Origin: Planctomycetota bacterium | GTDB lineage: Bacteria > Planctomycetota > JAJSAM01 > JAJVHW01 | Assembly: GCA_024280885.1 (NCBI GenBank) | Contig: JAJRPF010000045.1 | Coordinates: forward strand, 296,126-360,125 | DNA: 64,000 nucleotides | Direction of reading: 5' to 3' | Part shown: one piece after another, positions 37,363 through 45,829 of the stretch | Numbering within the stretch: position 1 is the first letter of the stretch | How the letters are laid out: each line of letters starts with the position of its first letter | Notes under the pieces: model-generated | What the model was told of the DNA's origin: nothing | The model's database searches: none | Seen by the model: the letters and a program-made list of their open reading frames with translations, nothing else | Translations under genes and position numbers: made by a program

Positions 37363-37398
37363 AGAGAGAGCCGGTCGCAGATGCGACCGGCTCTCTCT
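37363..37398. terminator. Strong bidirectional terminator-like hairpin
   Basis: A 17-bp perfect stem (37363-37379 with 37382-37398) has only two unpaired bases in the loop, which would open to four or more in RNA. It separates the small basic protein gene from the convergent HEAT-repeat gene and could end transcription from both sides. Only a short ATT follows on the plus strand. Confidence 0.75.
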
Positions 37399-37530
37399 AT
37401 TCCGCCCTCGCGATCGAGGGCGCAGCGTGCGGTGCGTGAGGGCAAGGCCCGCTGCCTCTCCCGGAAGAGACCCCTCCAGGAGAGGCCCCTCCAGAAGGAG
37501 AAGGCTCGGTAGGAAGGCTTGTGGCTCGCG

Positions 37531-38769
37531 TCAGCGCGAGGCCAACCGCTCCTTCTTGTACCACTTCTGCCACGCCGCGAGATCGTCGCCGATCTCCTGG
37601 CCCGAAGCGTCGCGAAGCGCTGTGTAGAACACGCGCTTCTCGACGATGGTGAACTCCTCGCGGACGCCGATCACGCGGGTGTCGAGGATGACGCCCTCGC
37701 GGATGACGCCGACGATTGGATCCCCGATCTGAGCCGCCTGCGCGATCTCCACGTCGAAGTCGGCGATGTACGAGAGCTGCCGTCCGACGAAGAGGTTGTT
37801 ACGCCCGCCCGGCCCGCCGCCGGTGCTCACGCGCCGGATCAACCACTCGACAGTCCGCCCGCCACCGAACGCCCCGAGAGCCTCGGCGGCATTCGTGCGG
37901 ATCATCGGCGTAGCGCTCCAGAGGGCGCGCGCGAACGGCCGCAGCGTGTCCTCGTGATCGATCTCTTTCAGAGCCGTGACCGCAGCGCGTCGAACGCTCG
38001 TCTCGCGGTCCATCGTGGCCGTGTAGATCAGAGGTCGCAGCGCATCAACGTCGCCCCAGCGCGCCAGGAGTCCGGCCGCGATGCGACGCTCCGCTGGCGT
38101 ACCACGCCGCAACGCCCGCAGTGCCGGTCGCGCCAGTGCGTCCGGAGACAGCCCGTCGAGCGCCTCGAGCGCGAATTTCTGCGCGCGCTCCTTGCCCGAT
38201 GCGGCGCGTGCGATGAGATCGGCCACGCGTGTCTCGTCGTCGCTCAGCTTGCGAGCCGGGCGCCGCTTGTCTGCGACGTCAGCCTCTTCCTTCAAGATCC
38301 ACTTGCCACCGCGCGCGACAAAGCCCTTGGCCGCCAGCAACGCGTCTCCCTTGAGCCAATCGCCATCGACCTTCTGCTGCGTGAGCAAGGTGCGCGCAGC
38401 CTCGTGCTCGGGATCGAGCGCGACAGCAGCCGCGGCACACTCACGCGCCGCGTCGGGGAGCCCGGCCCGCTTCGCCCAGAGGGCCAACGCGTACAGATCG
38501 GGCGCCGAGTCGGCTGCGACAGCCGCCCGCCGCTCGCGATAGACGTCCTTCACGGATTGATCGCGCAGCACGACGTCGACGTCGCGCCATCGAAGCGAGA
38601 GAACTTGATCGGGCGTCGTGACGACGACGCGATCACCGAAATCTGCCACGCTGCCTTCGACGACCTCGCCGGAACGCAACTTGACGGTGTCCGCCATCGC
38701 TGGGATGCCGGACAACATGACCACTCCGCATACCACGGGATATGCAGAGAGCCCCAACCACTTATGCAT
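37531..38769 (-). CDS. Secreted HEAT-repeat protein with a secretin-derived motif
   Basis: The ATG at 38769 gives 412 residues starting with a signal peptide (Y-P-V-V-C-G-V-V-M-L-S-G-I-P-A-M-A-D). A short beta segment follows (V-K-L-R-S-G-E-V-V-E-G), then a TPR-like stretch and HEAT-like repeats from about 170 to 320 (R-R-A-A-V-T-A-L-K-E-I). Residues about 331-353 read Q-L-S-Y-I-A-D-F-D-V-E-I-A-Q-A-A-Q-I-G-D and three more, identical to a stretch of the secretin encoded at 53095-55713. The C-terminus (W-Q-K-W-Y-K-K-E-R) is also typical of planctomycete HEAT proteins. It is probably periplasmic. The shared motif suggests a link with the secretin, but function is unknown. Confidence 0.78.
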   Translation of the reverse strand: MHKWLGLSAYPVVCGVVMLSGIPAMADTVKLRSGEVVEGSVADFGDRVVVTTPDQVLSLRWRDVDVVLRDQSVKDVYRERRAAVAADSAPDLYALALWAKRAGLPDAARECAAAAVALDPEHEAARTLLTQQKVDGDWLKGDALLAAKGFVARGGKWILKEEADVADKRRPARKLSDDETRVADLIARAASGKERAQKFALEALDGLSPDALARPALRALRRGTPAERRIAAGLLARWGDVDALRPLIYTATMDRETSVRRAAVTALKEIDHEDTLRPFARALWSATPMIRTNAAEALGAFGGGRTVEWLIRRVSTGGGPGGRNNLFVGRQLSYIADFDVEIAQAAQIGDPIVGVIREGVILDTRVIGVREEFTIVEKRVFYTALRDASGQEIGDDLAAWQKWYKKERLASR

Positions 38770-38891
38770 GCGCACGCTCTGACCTCCGGACCGGCAGAAC
38801 GCCGGCGACAGTCGCTCGATCCACATTTGAAGCTACAGCCCCCGGCGAAGGTGTCAACCGCCCCCCCCTGCCGTGCCGATGAGTAGGAGCT

Positions 38892-40553
38892 ATGCAGGAT
38901 ATCGTCAACAGGCTCCTCACTCGTCCCAGTCTCCAACAGGCCCAGATGGCTGGTGCCGCCGTCAGAGGCGCGTATCACCGCGACCCGAAGGAGACCCTGA
39001 CCAGTCTCGCTTCGTGGAGCGCGCACCCTGAGAACCACGTGCGCATCGCGTCCGGCATTGCCTACGGCGTGATCGGGCAACGCAACCGCGACGCTCTCGC
39101 CGAGATTCTGCCCTTCGTCGAGCGCCTGGCAAACGACACCGACGACGACGTCCGCGAGCACGGTGCGGAGGCCGCCCTCGAGCGACTCTGGCTTGCGCAC
39201 ACGGATGCGATGTGGGTGACGACAGAGGACTGGATCGGCGAAAAGAACGATCGCATCGTCCAGGTCGTCGTCTCGACGATCGCGCGGATCACCACCAGCG
39301 GGAAGATCGGTCGCCCGAGCCTGCTACGACTCTTCATGGAGCGTGGCCTCGGCATCCTCGATCAGGTCACGCCGGGCGCCTCGGCGTCCGTCGTCCAGAC
39401 CCTCGCTCGTGCCGTGGACGCGATGGGCTGCATGGCGCCCGATGTTGTCACGCCCCACGTCCTCCGGTGGGCGAAGCAGGACGACCCGAAGGTCCTGGCA
39501 CTCGTACTCGCGATCGCGAAGACGCCGTATGGTCCGCTCTGCGCCGGTCTCGACCTCAAGTCCGTACAGACGCGCGTCCGCAAGATCCGCCAGGCCGCAG
39601 AGGCTGACGCCGCCGCCCGCGTCAGCCGCGGCGACGGGCAGGTCGAATACATGCAGGTGGTCGCGTCGGAGTTTCTCATCCGACAGCAGAGTGACCACAT
39701 GCCATGGGCGTGGATCGCAGACCCCTATCGCGGGTGTCAGTTGCGCTGCGAGTTCTGCAACGCGCGCACCAACAGCGAATGGAGCGACGATGGCCCGGGG
39801 GGCTTCGTCCGGCGCGTGACAAGCGTACAGAACGCTGCGGAGGTTCTGGCTCTCGAACTCAAGCAAGAGCACATGCAGCCACGTTCCGAGAACGCGATCT
39901 GCCTCGGCGTCACGTCGGACCCCTATCAGCCGTCCGAAGAGCGGTTGATGGTGACCCGCGAGATCCTGAAGGCGTGTCTGGCAGCGGAACACCCGGTCAT
40001 CATCCAGACGCGCCAGCAGCTCGTTCTACGCGACCTGGACATTATCGAATTGCTCGCCATGGGCGACCTGGTGAACGTCTACGTCTCGATGCAGACGTCG
40101 GTAGACGGCATCCGCAACAAGGTTGAGCTGGGGTCGTCGTCCACCGCCGAACGCCTGCGCACGATGCGCATGCTCTCAAGCAAGTCGGTCCCCGTCGGAC
40201 TCCTGCTCTCGCCGATCATGCCGGAGATCACCGACGACGAGGCGCTGCTCGACGAGACGCTGCGGTGCGCCGCCGATGCCGGAGCATCGTGGGTGACGGC
40301 CGAGGTCCTCAACCTGCACGGGAGTGCACGCGCCAAGATGCGTCGTTTCCTCGGAGACTTCGCCCCGGCACTCCTCGATCGCTACCGCGACATCTATACG
40401 GCGGGAGAGCGCATCGGCGCACCCGACCCGGCCATTGTCGAGCGGTTGACAACCGAGCTCATCCCGGCCCTGGCAGAGAAGCACGGACTGACGGACACGT
40501 CGCGCATGCTGACCAGCGGTCGTGAGAAATCAGCCTGCCTGATCCGCACGTAG
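38892..40553 (+). CDS. HEAT repeats fused to SPL-like radical SAM enzyme
   Basis: This 553-residue protein is cytoplasmic. Residues about 1-240 are HEAT-like helical repeats (V-R-I-A-S-G-I-A-Y-G-V-I-G, V-R-E-H-G-A-E-A-A-L-E). Residues about 270-520 are a radical SAM domain of the spore-photoproduct-lyase-like type: Y-R-G-C-Q-L-R-C-E-F-C gives the C-x3-C-x2-C cluster at about 282/286/289, and G-V-T-S-D-P-Y-Q-P-S-E follows. Members without the repeats are often called DNA repair photolyases, mostly without experimental proof. The N-terminal HEAT fusion is unusual and may bind a protein or nucleic-acid partner. It is divergent from the HEAT gene and convergent with fur. Confidence 0.85.
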   Translation: MQDIVNRLLTRPSLQQAQMAGAAVRGAYHRDPKETLTSLASWSAHPENHVRIASGIAYGVIGQRNRDALAEILPFVERLANDTDDDVREHGAEAALERLWLAHTDAMWVTTEDWIGEKNDRIVQVVVSTIARITTSGKIGRPSLLRLFMERGLGILDQVTPGASASVVQTLARAVDAMGCMAPDVVTPHVLRWAKQDDPKVLALVLAIAKTPYGPLCAGLDLKSVQTRVRKIRQAAEADAAARVSRGDGQVEYMQVVASEFLIRQQSDHMPWAWIADPYRGCQLRCEFCNARTNSEWSDDGPGGFVRRVTSVQNAAEVLALELKQEHMQPRSENAICLGVTSDPYQPSEERLMVTREILKACLAAEHPVIIQTRQQLVLRDLDIIELLAMGDLVNVYVSMQTSVDGIRNKVELGSSSTAERLRTMRMLSSKSVPVGLLLSPIMPEITDDEALLDETLRCAADAGASWVTAEVLNLHGSARAKMRRFLGDFAPALLDRYRDIYTAGERIGAPDPAIVERLTTELIPALAEKHGLTDTSRMLTSGREKSACLIRT

Positions 40554-40623
40554 ATCGACGCGCACCATCACGCTCGGTCACGCTCGGCCCCATGCGCTGG
40601 CGCTCACAGTCGTCGCGGCGCCG

Positions 40624-41058
40624 TCAGCGACAGTCAGAGCAGACGCCGTAGAGGCGCAACGAGTGGCGGAGCAGGACGAAGCCGTGTTTCTTGGCCTCGG
40701 CCTCCTGCAGGTCTTCGATCTCGTCATTCTCGAATTCAACGATCTTGGCGCACTCGTCACAGATCAGGTGATCGTGATGGTGCGCGCCGTCCATCCGCTC
40801 GTACATGAGCTGCCCGCTGTGGAACTCGCGGCTCTCGACGAAGCTGCCTTCGCAGAGCAGCGCTAGCGTCCGATACACCGATGCTCGGCTGACCCGATGG
40901 CCCCGTTCCCGAATGCGATCGATCAAGTCGTCGACGGTGAAGTGATCGTCCGTATCGAACACAACCTCGACGATCTTCCGACGCGCGTCCGTACTACGCA
41001 GCCCTTGGCTGCGTAGGAACTGAATGACGCGATCGACTCCCTCGGACATCGCGACCAT
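40624..41058 (-). CDS. Fur-family metal-dependent regulator
   Basis: Fur-family repressors sense iron, zinc, manganese or peroxide. The product has an N-terminal winged helix (V-S-R-A-S-V-Y-R-T-L-A-L-L) and a C-terminal metal domain with H-H-H-D-H-L-I-C-D-E-C and a final C-S-D-C, giving the two C-x-x-C pairs of a structural zinc site. Length from the ATG at 41058 is 144 residues; starts at 41109 and 41049 are possible because no strong ribosome-binding site picks between them. Neighbours give no clue to the metal. Confidence 0.92.
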   Translation of the reverse strand: MVAMSEGVDRVIQFLRSQGLRSTDARRKIVEVVFDTDDHFTVDDLIDRIRERGHRVSRASVYRTLALLCEGSFVESREFHSGQLMYERMDGAHHHDHLICDECAKIVEFENDEIEDLQEAEAKKHGFVLLRHSLRLYGVCSDCR

Positions 41059-41137
41059 TTCTACCGGGCCACGGCTGTCCAGAGAGAGTCGATTCCGTGA
41101 GGCGTGCAATCCTGACGCCGTCTGGCGTCGAGCGTGA

Positions 41138-41980
41138 CTACCTTGAGGCGTTCAAGAGCATCAAGAAGCGCGCGATTTTGCGCTGGACCTCAGGATACTG
41201 ACGCACGACGAGCTTGCGTTCGTCAGCCCAGATGGAAACGCTCTCGTCCTCCCACGTCTTCGACGCAACGAACTCCTTGAGCATGTCCACCACGCGCTCG
41301 GGATCAGAGAACGGGTTCTCGACGTCGGTCTGCTCCTCCATCTCGAACTCCGCGCCGGACGGCCGCAGGTTCATGTCGGGACCAGGGAAGTTACGCAAGA
41401 CGAACGTCAGTTCGCCAATCGCGTAAATGCGCAGAACCGGCTTGCCGCGCGCCGCTTCGGGCGTCGTAAACGAGACGATGCCGCCGGTGAGCATCATCTT
41501 CGTGCGGGTGAAGCGCGCCACCAGATCCGCGACGGTCCGCAGCGATGCCTTGCGCAGCTTCAGCGTGATCTGCGGCAGTGCATCCAGTCCCTCGCGCTGT
41601 ACCTCGGGCCCGAGAATGACGTTGAACCCCGCCATGCGCCCGATGAACTCGATCGCATCCGCCGCATCCATCCCACGGAAGTCGATATCAACCTTGATCG
41701 CCGCCATACGTCGCCGCGCCTCGGAGAGACTCCGCGGGGCGGGCCGTTGCAGCACGCGCCGCACAGACTCCCGAAGCGGATCCTTCGCCTTGGCCTTGGC
41801 GGGCTTGGCAGCACCGGCCTTGGCAGTGCTTGTGGCAGCGCTCTTCGCAACGACGCCATCGGCCACCTTCTGCACGCTGAGCGCCGAAGCGACCTTCGGA
41901 ACCTTCGCCCCACCCTCGTCCGCCGTTGCGGGCAACGAACAGGCGAGCAAGCCAAGCATGACAGCAACCGTGATGCGCAT
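41138..41980 (-). CDS. Secretin N-domain-like secreted protein, no pore domain
   Basis: The ATG at 41980 is set by GGAGG eight bases upstream. The 280-residue product has a signal peptide (M-R-I-T-V-A-V-M-L-G-L-L-A-C-S-L-P-A-T-A). A lysine/alanine linker is followed by a domain with V-D-I-D-F-R-G-M-D-A-A-D-A-I-E-F-I-G-R, T-T-P-E-A-A-R-G and N-F-P-G-P-D-M-N-L. This is clearly similar to the middle of the secretin at 53095-55713, which has T-T-P-E-A-A-R-G-E-S and N-N-F-P-G-E-E-V-N-L-D-P. Both resemble STN/N0 domains. The pore-forming secretin domain is absent here, so this may be a periplasmic partner, a regulator or a relic. Confidence 0.75.
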   Translation of the reverse strand: MRITVAVMLGLLACSLPATADEGGAKVPKVASALSVQKVADGVVAKSAATSTAKAGAAKPAKAKAKDPLRESVRRVLQRPAPRSLSEARRRMAAIKVDIDFRGMDAADAIEFIGRMAGFNVILGPEVQREGLDALPQITLKLRKASLRTVADLVARFTRTKMMLTGGIVSFTTPEAARGKPVLRIYAIGELTFVLRNFPGPDMNLRPSGAEFEMEEQTDVENPFSDPERVVDMLKEFVASKTWEDESVSIWADERKLVVRQYPEVQRKIARFLMLLNASR

Positions 41981-42178
41981 ATATACAACCTCCGACCGCG
42001 AACCCGAACAGCAGACTACCACCGCGCGCCGATCAGTGTGGATCGAGAGATCGGCGCGGAGTCCGGCGGCGCAACGATGTCGATGGCAGGCTGACGAGCC
42101 TGGTCCAAAGTGGAGCGTTCAAACCGACGAATCGAGCCTGGCACGGTGTGTCCGTGGCGCGGCATGTCCCCGAGAACC

Positions 42179-43195
42179 TCAACGCTCCCGGGACGCCGGT
42201 GGCGGCCGCTCTCCCCAGCCTGCGGAGGCATACGGGGAATCCAACGCATCGATCGTCCGCGACCCTGGCGGAATGGGGAACCCGACCGTCGGCGAGGCGC
42301 CGCGATGAGGAGTCCCGAGCGACTTAGCGCCTTCCAGATCGAGGGGGACGTCGTCTCCGTACTCGTTCGACACCGAGATCGGGAGACCACCCAGACGATC
42401 GAGCGGCTTGCCGATGCGATCACTCGGAAACCGAGGCATCACTGCGAGCACACCGACGCGGCTGAGCGTATCGACCACGGAGAGGACCAATCCGAGGCCC
42501 AGGTCACCATCGCAGTCGAGCACGACAGCGACGTCGCCCCCAAACTCCATCTGCTGCTCGATCGCAACTCCGAGCGCTCGTAGCATCGTCTCGCTGATGT
42601 CCCCCCTAATGGAGACTCGAACGACAAGTGGCTCAAGACTCTTCCGACCGTTGCTGCCGCACGGCGAGTTAAAACACCATCGATACAAGGCGGGTTCGCC
42701 GCCCGCGTCACTTGAGCAGACGAAGCCCGCGCGATTGAACCCGGCTCCAGCAGCGCAGTCGAACAACGCTGTCACCGCACGCCATTCGGTATCCCGGTCC
42801 GCCACGATGACGAGCGGAACCTCGTGCGGATCAAGCCTGGCCTCTGGCGAATCTGCGCGAGCGCGCAGCGCACCTGCCAGGGCACCCCGATTGCGCTGGA
42901 TAGCGGCCCAGGCCGGACCTCCCGTTCCGCCCGCAGGAAGCGTTACGACAACAGCATCCTCCCACGCACGGAGGTCATCGACTCGTGCGACACGCGGCCC
43001 GATTCGTGCGACGCGGTCCAGGTCGACCGAGTCGATCCCACCAACGTCCACTCGCCCCGTTGCAGGACCGGGCGTGGTCCACACGTCGAGAGCTGACTCG
43101 GCCTCGCCGCCTGGTCCACATCCGCCCGACGCGATCGCGAGAACAATCGACGACAGCCCCAAGATTGCGGCGGTCATCTGGGACGCTCGGATCAT
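42179..43195 (-). CDS. Lipoprotein with two ExbD-like periplasmic domains
   Basis: The ATG at 43195 gives 338 residues with a lipobox I-A-S-G-G-C at residue 26. Two stretches have the shape of the ExbD/TolR periplasmic domain: P-L-V-I-V-A-D-R-D-T-E-W-R-A-V-T-A-L-F followed by A-G-F-N-R-A-G-F-V, and later V-A-V-V-L-D-C-D-G-D-L-G-L-G-L-V followed by V-G-V-L-A-V. ExbD domains read V-x-I-x-A-D-x-x-x-x-x-x-x-V then A-G-x-x-x-V. There is no N-terminal transmembrane motor helix, so it cannot work as a classical ExbD. The assignment is by pattern only. A soluble partner for an ExbB/ExbD complex is one possibility. Confidence 0.5.
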   Translation of the reverse strand: MIRASQMTAAILGLSSIVLAIASGGCGPGGEAESALDVWTTPGPATGRVDVGGIDSVDLDRVARIGPRVARVDDLRAWEDAVVVTLPAGGTGGPAWAAIQRNRGALAGALRARADSPEARLDPHEVPLVIVADRDTEWRAVTALFDCAAGAGFNRAGFVCSSDAGGEPALYRWCFNSPCGSNGRKSLEPLVVRVSIRGDISETMLRALGVAIEQQMEFGGDVAVVLDCDGDLGLGLVLSVVDTLSRVGVLAVMPRFPSDRIGKPLDRLGGLPISVSNEYGDDVPLDLEGAKSLGTPHRGASPTVGFPIPPGSRTIDALDSPYASAGWGERPPPASRER

Positions 43196-43199
43196 GGTG

Positions 43200-43668
43200 A
43201 AGACCCTACGTTCGTGGTTCGTGCCGACCAACCAACTCGCGGCGCGACGCAGGGCTTTGACTCCGTCCGCGATACCCGCCCATCAGACGCGCCACTGCCA
43301 GCATCGACGTCCCGCCCCGATGCGAAGAGCCACGCTGGGAACATCGACGTCCCAGCCGTCATCGCCAGACCGACAGAGCGCCGCGCCCTCGTCAAGCTGC
43401 CCAGATTCCACGAACAACCCCCAATCGTGTGGCGCGACTGGCGGGCTGTGTGCGCAGCACGCAGCGTGACAGTCGCGGTGAGGCGCAGGGTGTGGATTCC
43501 GCCCGCGAAACCAGCCCATGCGACGAGCGAACGCCCCCGCGTCGAGGCCCCGCCCCAATGCGGGCAGTCGAACCCCGAGCGCGGCCCCAGTTGAAGCGGC
43601 CGGAGCCACACCCGGAGCCGAACACCCGAGCGAAGCGAGGGGTGGCGACGAAGTCGCCACAGAATAAG
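43200..43668 (+). repeat. Second locus of the structured ~235-bp element, two copies
   Basis: The better copy (43434 to about 43668) shares with the 20664-21140 copies the order GCGA.TGGCGGG, 5' hairpin, GTGAGGCGCAGGG, GGATTCCGCC.GCGAAACC, GTTGAAGC.GCCGGAGC and 3' hairpin. Its stems differ in sequence but pair: CTGTGTGC (43446-43453) with GCACGCAG (43457-43464), and GTGGCGAC (43642-43649) with GTCGCCAC (43653-43660). Just before it, about 43200-43433, is a decayed copy: ACGCAGGG...GACTCCGTCCGCGATACCCGCCCAT keeps the core in register. The locus fills the gap between purD and the ExbD-like lipoprotein gene. No coding gene is supported here. Confidence 0.75.
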
Positions 43669-43678
43669 AATCGCCCCC

Positions 43679-44956
43679 TCAGCGCGCAAGCGCTCGAGCG
43701 GCGATATCCCCCCGAAACTGCATCCCATCAAAGCGGATCTTCTCGACCGCCTCGTACGCCCGATCCCGCGCCGCCTGCACGGTGTCACCGAGCGCCGTCA
43801 CACCCAGCACGCGCCCGCCCGCCGTCACGACCTCGCCGCCGACGCGTTCGGTCCCTGCATGGAATACGAAGACGTCATCCATCGCACGCACGTCGTCCAG
43901 ACCCTCGATGACATCGCCTTTGCTCGACGTCGCCGGATACCCGGCCGACGCCATGACCACGCAAACGGCGGGACGCGGGTCCCACTCAAGATCCGGGACG
44001 GTGTTCAACCGCCCGTCGGCACAGGCCTTCAGGATGGGGACGAGGTCGGACTTCAGCCGGGGGAGGATGACCTGCGTCTCGGGATCGCCGAAGCGGCAGT
44101 TGAATTCGATGACGCGCGGACCGCCGCGCGTGATCATCATTCCGGCGTACACGACGCCGCGGTAGTCGACGCGTTCGCGCGCAAGTGCGTGCACGATCCG
44201 CACGAGGACCTCGCGAGTGATCTCGGAGAGCACCGCCTCGTCCGCGACCGGCGCCGGGCTATACGCCCCCATCCCGCCGGTATTCGCGCCGCGATCACCA
44301 TCGAAGATCCGCTTGTGATCCTGTGCCGGCTCCATGACGGCGAGCGTCTTGCCGTCGGTCAGCGCCAGCACGCTCACCTCTTCGCCGCGCAGGTGCTCCT
44401 CGATGAGCAGTTTGCGCCCGGCATCACCGAATCGGCCACCGTCGAGCATGTCGCGCGCAACCGTCAGCGCTTCGTCCAGCGTTTCGGGCAGCACCACGCC
44501 CTTGCCAGCCGCGAGGCCGTCGGCCTTCAGCACCAGCGGATAGTTCTGCTGCGCGTCCAGAAACTCGGCGGCGCTCTCGAAGTCCTCGAACGTGCGCGAC
44601 GACCCCGAGGGGATGATGTAACGCTGCATCAGGCGCTTCGCGTACGTCTTCGACGCTTCGAGCTGCGCACCGGCCGCTCCGGGACCGAAGACACTGACGC
44701 CCGCGTCGCGCAATCGGTCGGCGAGTCCCGCGGCGAGAGGCACTTCCGGCCCCACCACGCAGAGGTCGATCGCCTCTTTCTTGCACAGCTTGACGAGCCC
44801 CTCGAGATCGCCGTCCTTGACCGCGACGTTCTCGGCCACGTCGGACGTGCCGGCGTTGCCCGGAGCGCAGAGAAGACGCTCGACGAGGGGGCTCTGACCG
44901 ATCTTCCACGCAAGCACGTGCTCGCGTCCACCACCACCGACGACCAGAACTCGCAT
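43679..44956 (-). CDS. purD: Phosphoribosylamine-glycine ligase PurD
   Basis: PurD ligates glycine to phosphoribosylamine in purine synthesis, using ATP. From the ATG at 44956, preceded by GGAGGAG, the protein has 425 residues, the normal length. Motifs are V-L-V-V-G-G-G-G-R-E-H at the N-terminus, L-V-L-K-A-D-G-L-A-A-G-K-G-V in the ATP-grasp domain, and D-H-K-R-I-F-D-G-D-R-G-A-N-T-G-G-M-G with E-F-N-C-R-F-G-D-P-E-T-Q. The structured repeat element begins 11 bases after its stop codon. It is divergent from the tRNA cluster. Confidence 0.97.
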   Translation of the reverse strand: MRVLVVGGGGREHVLAWKIGQSPLVERLLCAPGNAGTSDVAENVAVKDGDLEGLVKLCKKEAIDLCVVGPEVPLAAGLADRLRDAGVSVFGPGAAGAQLEASKTYAKRLMQRYIIPSGSSRTFEDFESAAEFLDAQQNYPLVLKADGLAAGKGVVLPETLDEALTVARDMLDGGRFGDAGRKLLIEEHLRGEEVSVLALTDGKTLAVMEPAQDHKRIFDGDRGANTGGMGAYSPAPVADEAVLSEITREVLVRIVHALARERVDYRGVVYAGMMITRGGPRVIEFNCRFGDPETQVILPRLKSDLVPILKACADGRLNTVPDLEWDPRPAVCVVMASAGYPATSSKGDVIEGLDDVRAMDDVFVFHAGTERVGGEVVTAGGRVLGVTALGDTVQAARDRAYEAVEKIRFDGMQFRGDIAARALAR

Positions 44957-45130
44957 GACTCCTCCAAGGTACTCACCAGAGCGGCTCATTGAAGCCCATC
45001 TGCGGCGATCCGCCCAACCGTCCCGGGCGGCGATCGACGTTCATCGCATCCGCTCGAATTCCCTTCGCCCGGCTGTGCGGCAGCCCTACGCTCCGCCCCC
45101 GCGTGGTAGGCACGACCCGTCCACGTTCAC

Positions 45131-45136
45131 TTGACA
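45131..45136 (+). promoter_or_regulatory. Possible -35 box ahead of the tRNA cluster
   Basis: TTGACA is a perfect sigma-70 -35 hexamer 81 bases before the first tRNA gene. No good -10 box lies 16-18 bases further on (the bases are ACGCAG), so this is only a weak candidate. Confidence 0.25.
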
Positions 45137-45216
45137 ATGATCGGGGGCCAAGAACGCAGCGGATGCGAGTCCACGGCGACTCGGCCCAGCGAGCGGCAAC
45201 CCGCACGAGGTGCATT

Positions 45217-45293
45217 CGGGGCGTAGCTCAGCCTGGCAGAGTGCCTGCTTTGGGAGCAGGAGGCCGGAGGTTCGAATCCTCTCGCCCCGACCA
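45217..45293 (+). tRNA. tRNA-Pro (anticodon TGG)
   Basis: The cloverleaf is complete. The 5' arm CGGGGCG pairs with CGCCCCG (45283-45289), followed by discriminator A and an encoded CCA. The anticodon loop TTTGGGA gives TGG. TAGCTC opens the D arm and GGTTCGAATCC forms the T loop. It is the first of four tRNA genes on this strand. Confidence 0.95.
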
Positions 45294-45325
45294 CTCACCT
45301 CGTTGCGAAGCGTCGCCTGTAAGGG

Positions 45326-45402
<77 letters not shown>

Positions 45403-45443
45403 AACGCCCACAGGACTCGAGTCGCGACCGACTGCTCTCGCAA

Positions 45444-45505
45444 GAACGTCTTCCGCTGAAGCGTCCTCAACTGGAACGTCCACACGCTGGAACGCCCACA
45501 GTTGG
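45444..45505 (+). repeat. Four 15-16-bp repeats between tRNA genes
   Basis: Four consecutive units start at 45444, 45459, 45474 and 45490, three with GAACG(T/C)C and one with AAGCGTC. They lie between tRNA-Arg and tRNA-His. Period and anchor resemble the repeats at 4008-4067 and 23598-23659. Confidence 0.55.
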
Positions 45506-45543
45506 GGCCTCGCTCCGGCGGGACGCTCGTCGTGTGAAACGGT

Positions 45544-45621
45544 GGTGGGTGTAGCTCAGTTGGTTAGAGCGCCGCACTGTGACTGCGGAGGCCGCGGGTT
45601 CAAATCCCGTCACTCACCCCA
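45544..45621 (+). tRNA. tRNA-His (anticodon GTG)
   Basis: The acceptor GTGGGTG (45545-45551) pairs with CACTCAC (45611-45617). Base 45544 is the extra G-1 opposite C73, the mark of histidine tRNA, and CCA is encoded. The anticodon loop CTGTGAC gives GTG. Confidence 0.95.
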
Positions 45622-45740
45622 TTCCACGACGTGCGCGCATTTCCGCTCGCATTCGACATCGTGACGAACGCGTCTGCGAGTAGAAGATCGAGCAGACGAC
45701 GCTCGTCCGAACGATCGTCCGAGATTCGTCCGAAGACGGT

Positions 45741-45816
45741 GCCTCCTTAGCTCAGTCGGTAGAGCAACGGATTCTTAATCCGTGGGTCCCAGGTTCAAGT
45801 CCTGGAGGGGGTACCA
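45741..45816 (+). tRNA. tRNA-Lys (anticodon CTT)
   Basis: The acceptor GCCTCCT pairs with AGGGGGT, discriminator A and encoded CCA (45814-45816). The anticodon loop TTCTTAA gives CTT, reading AAG, the preferred lysine codon at this GC content. It is last in the cluster; a strong hairpin follows at 45830. Confidence 0.95.
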
Positions 45817-45829
45817 CACCGCAAATCAA

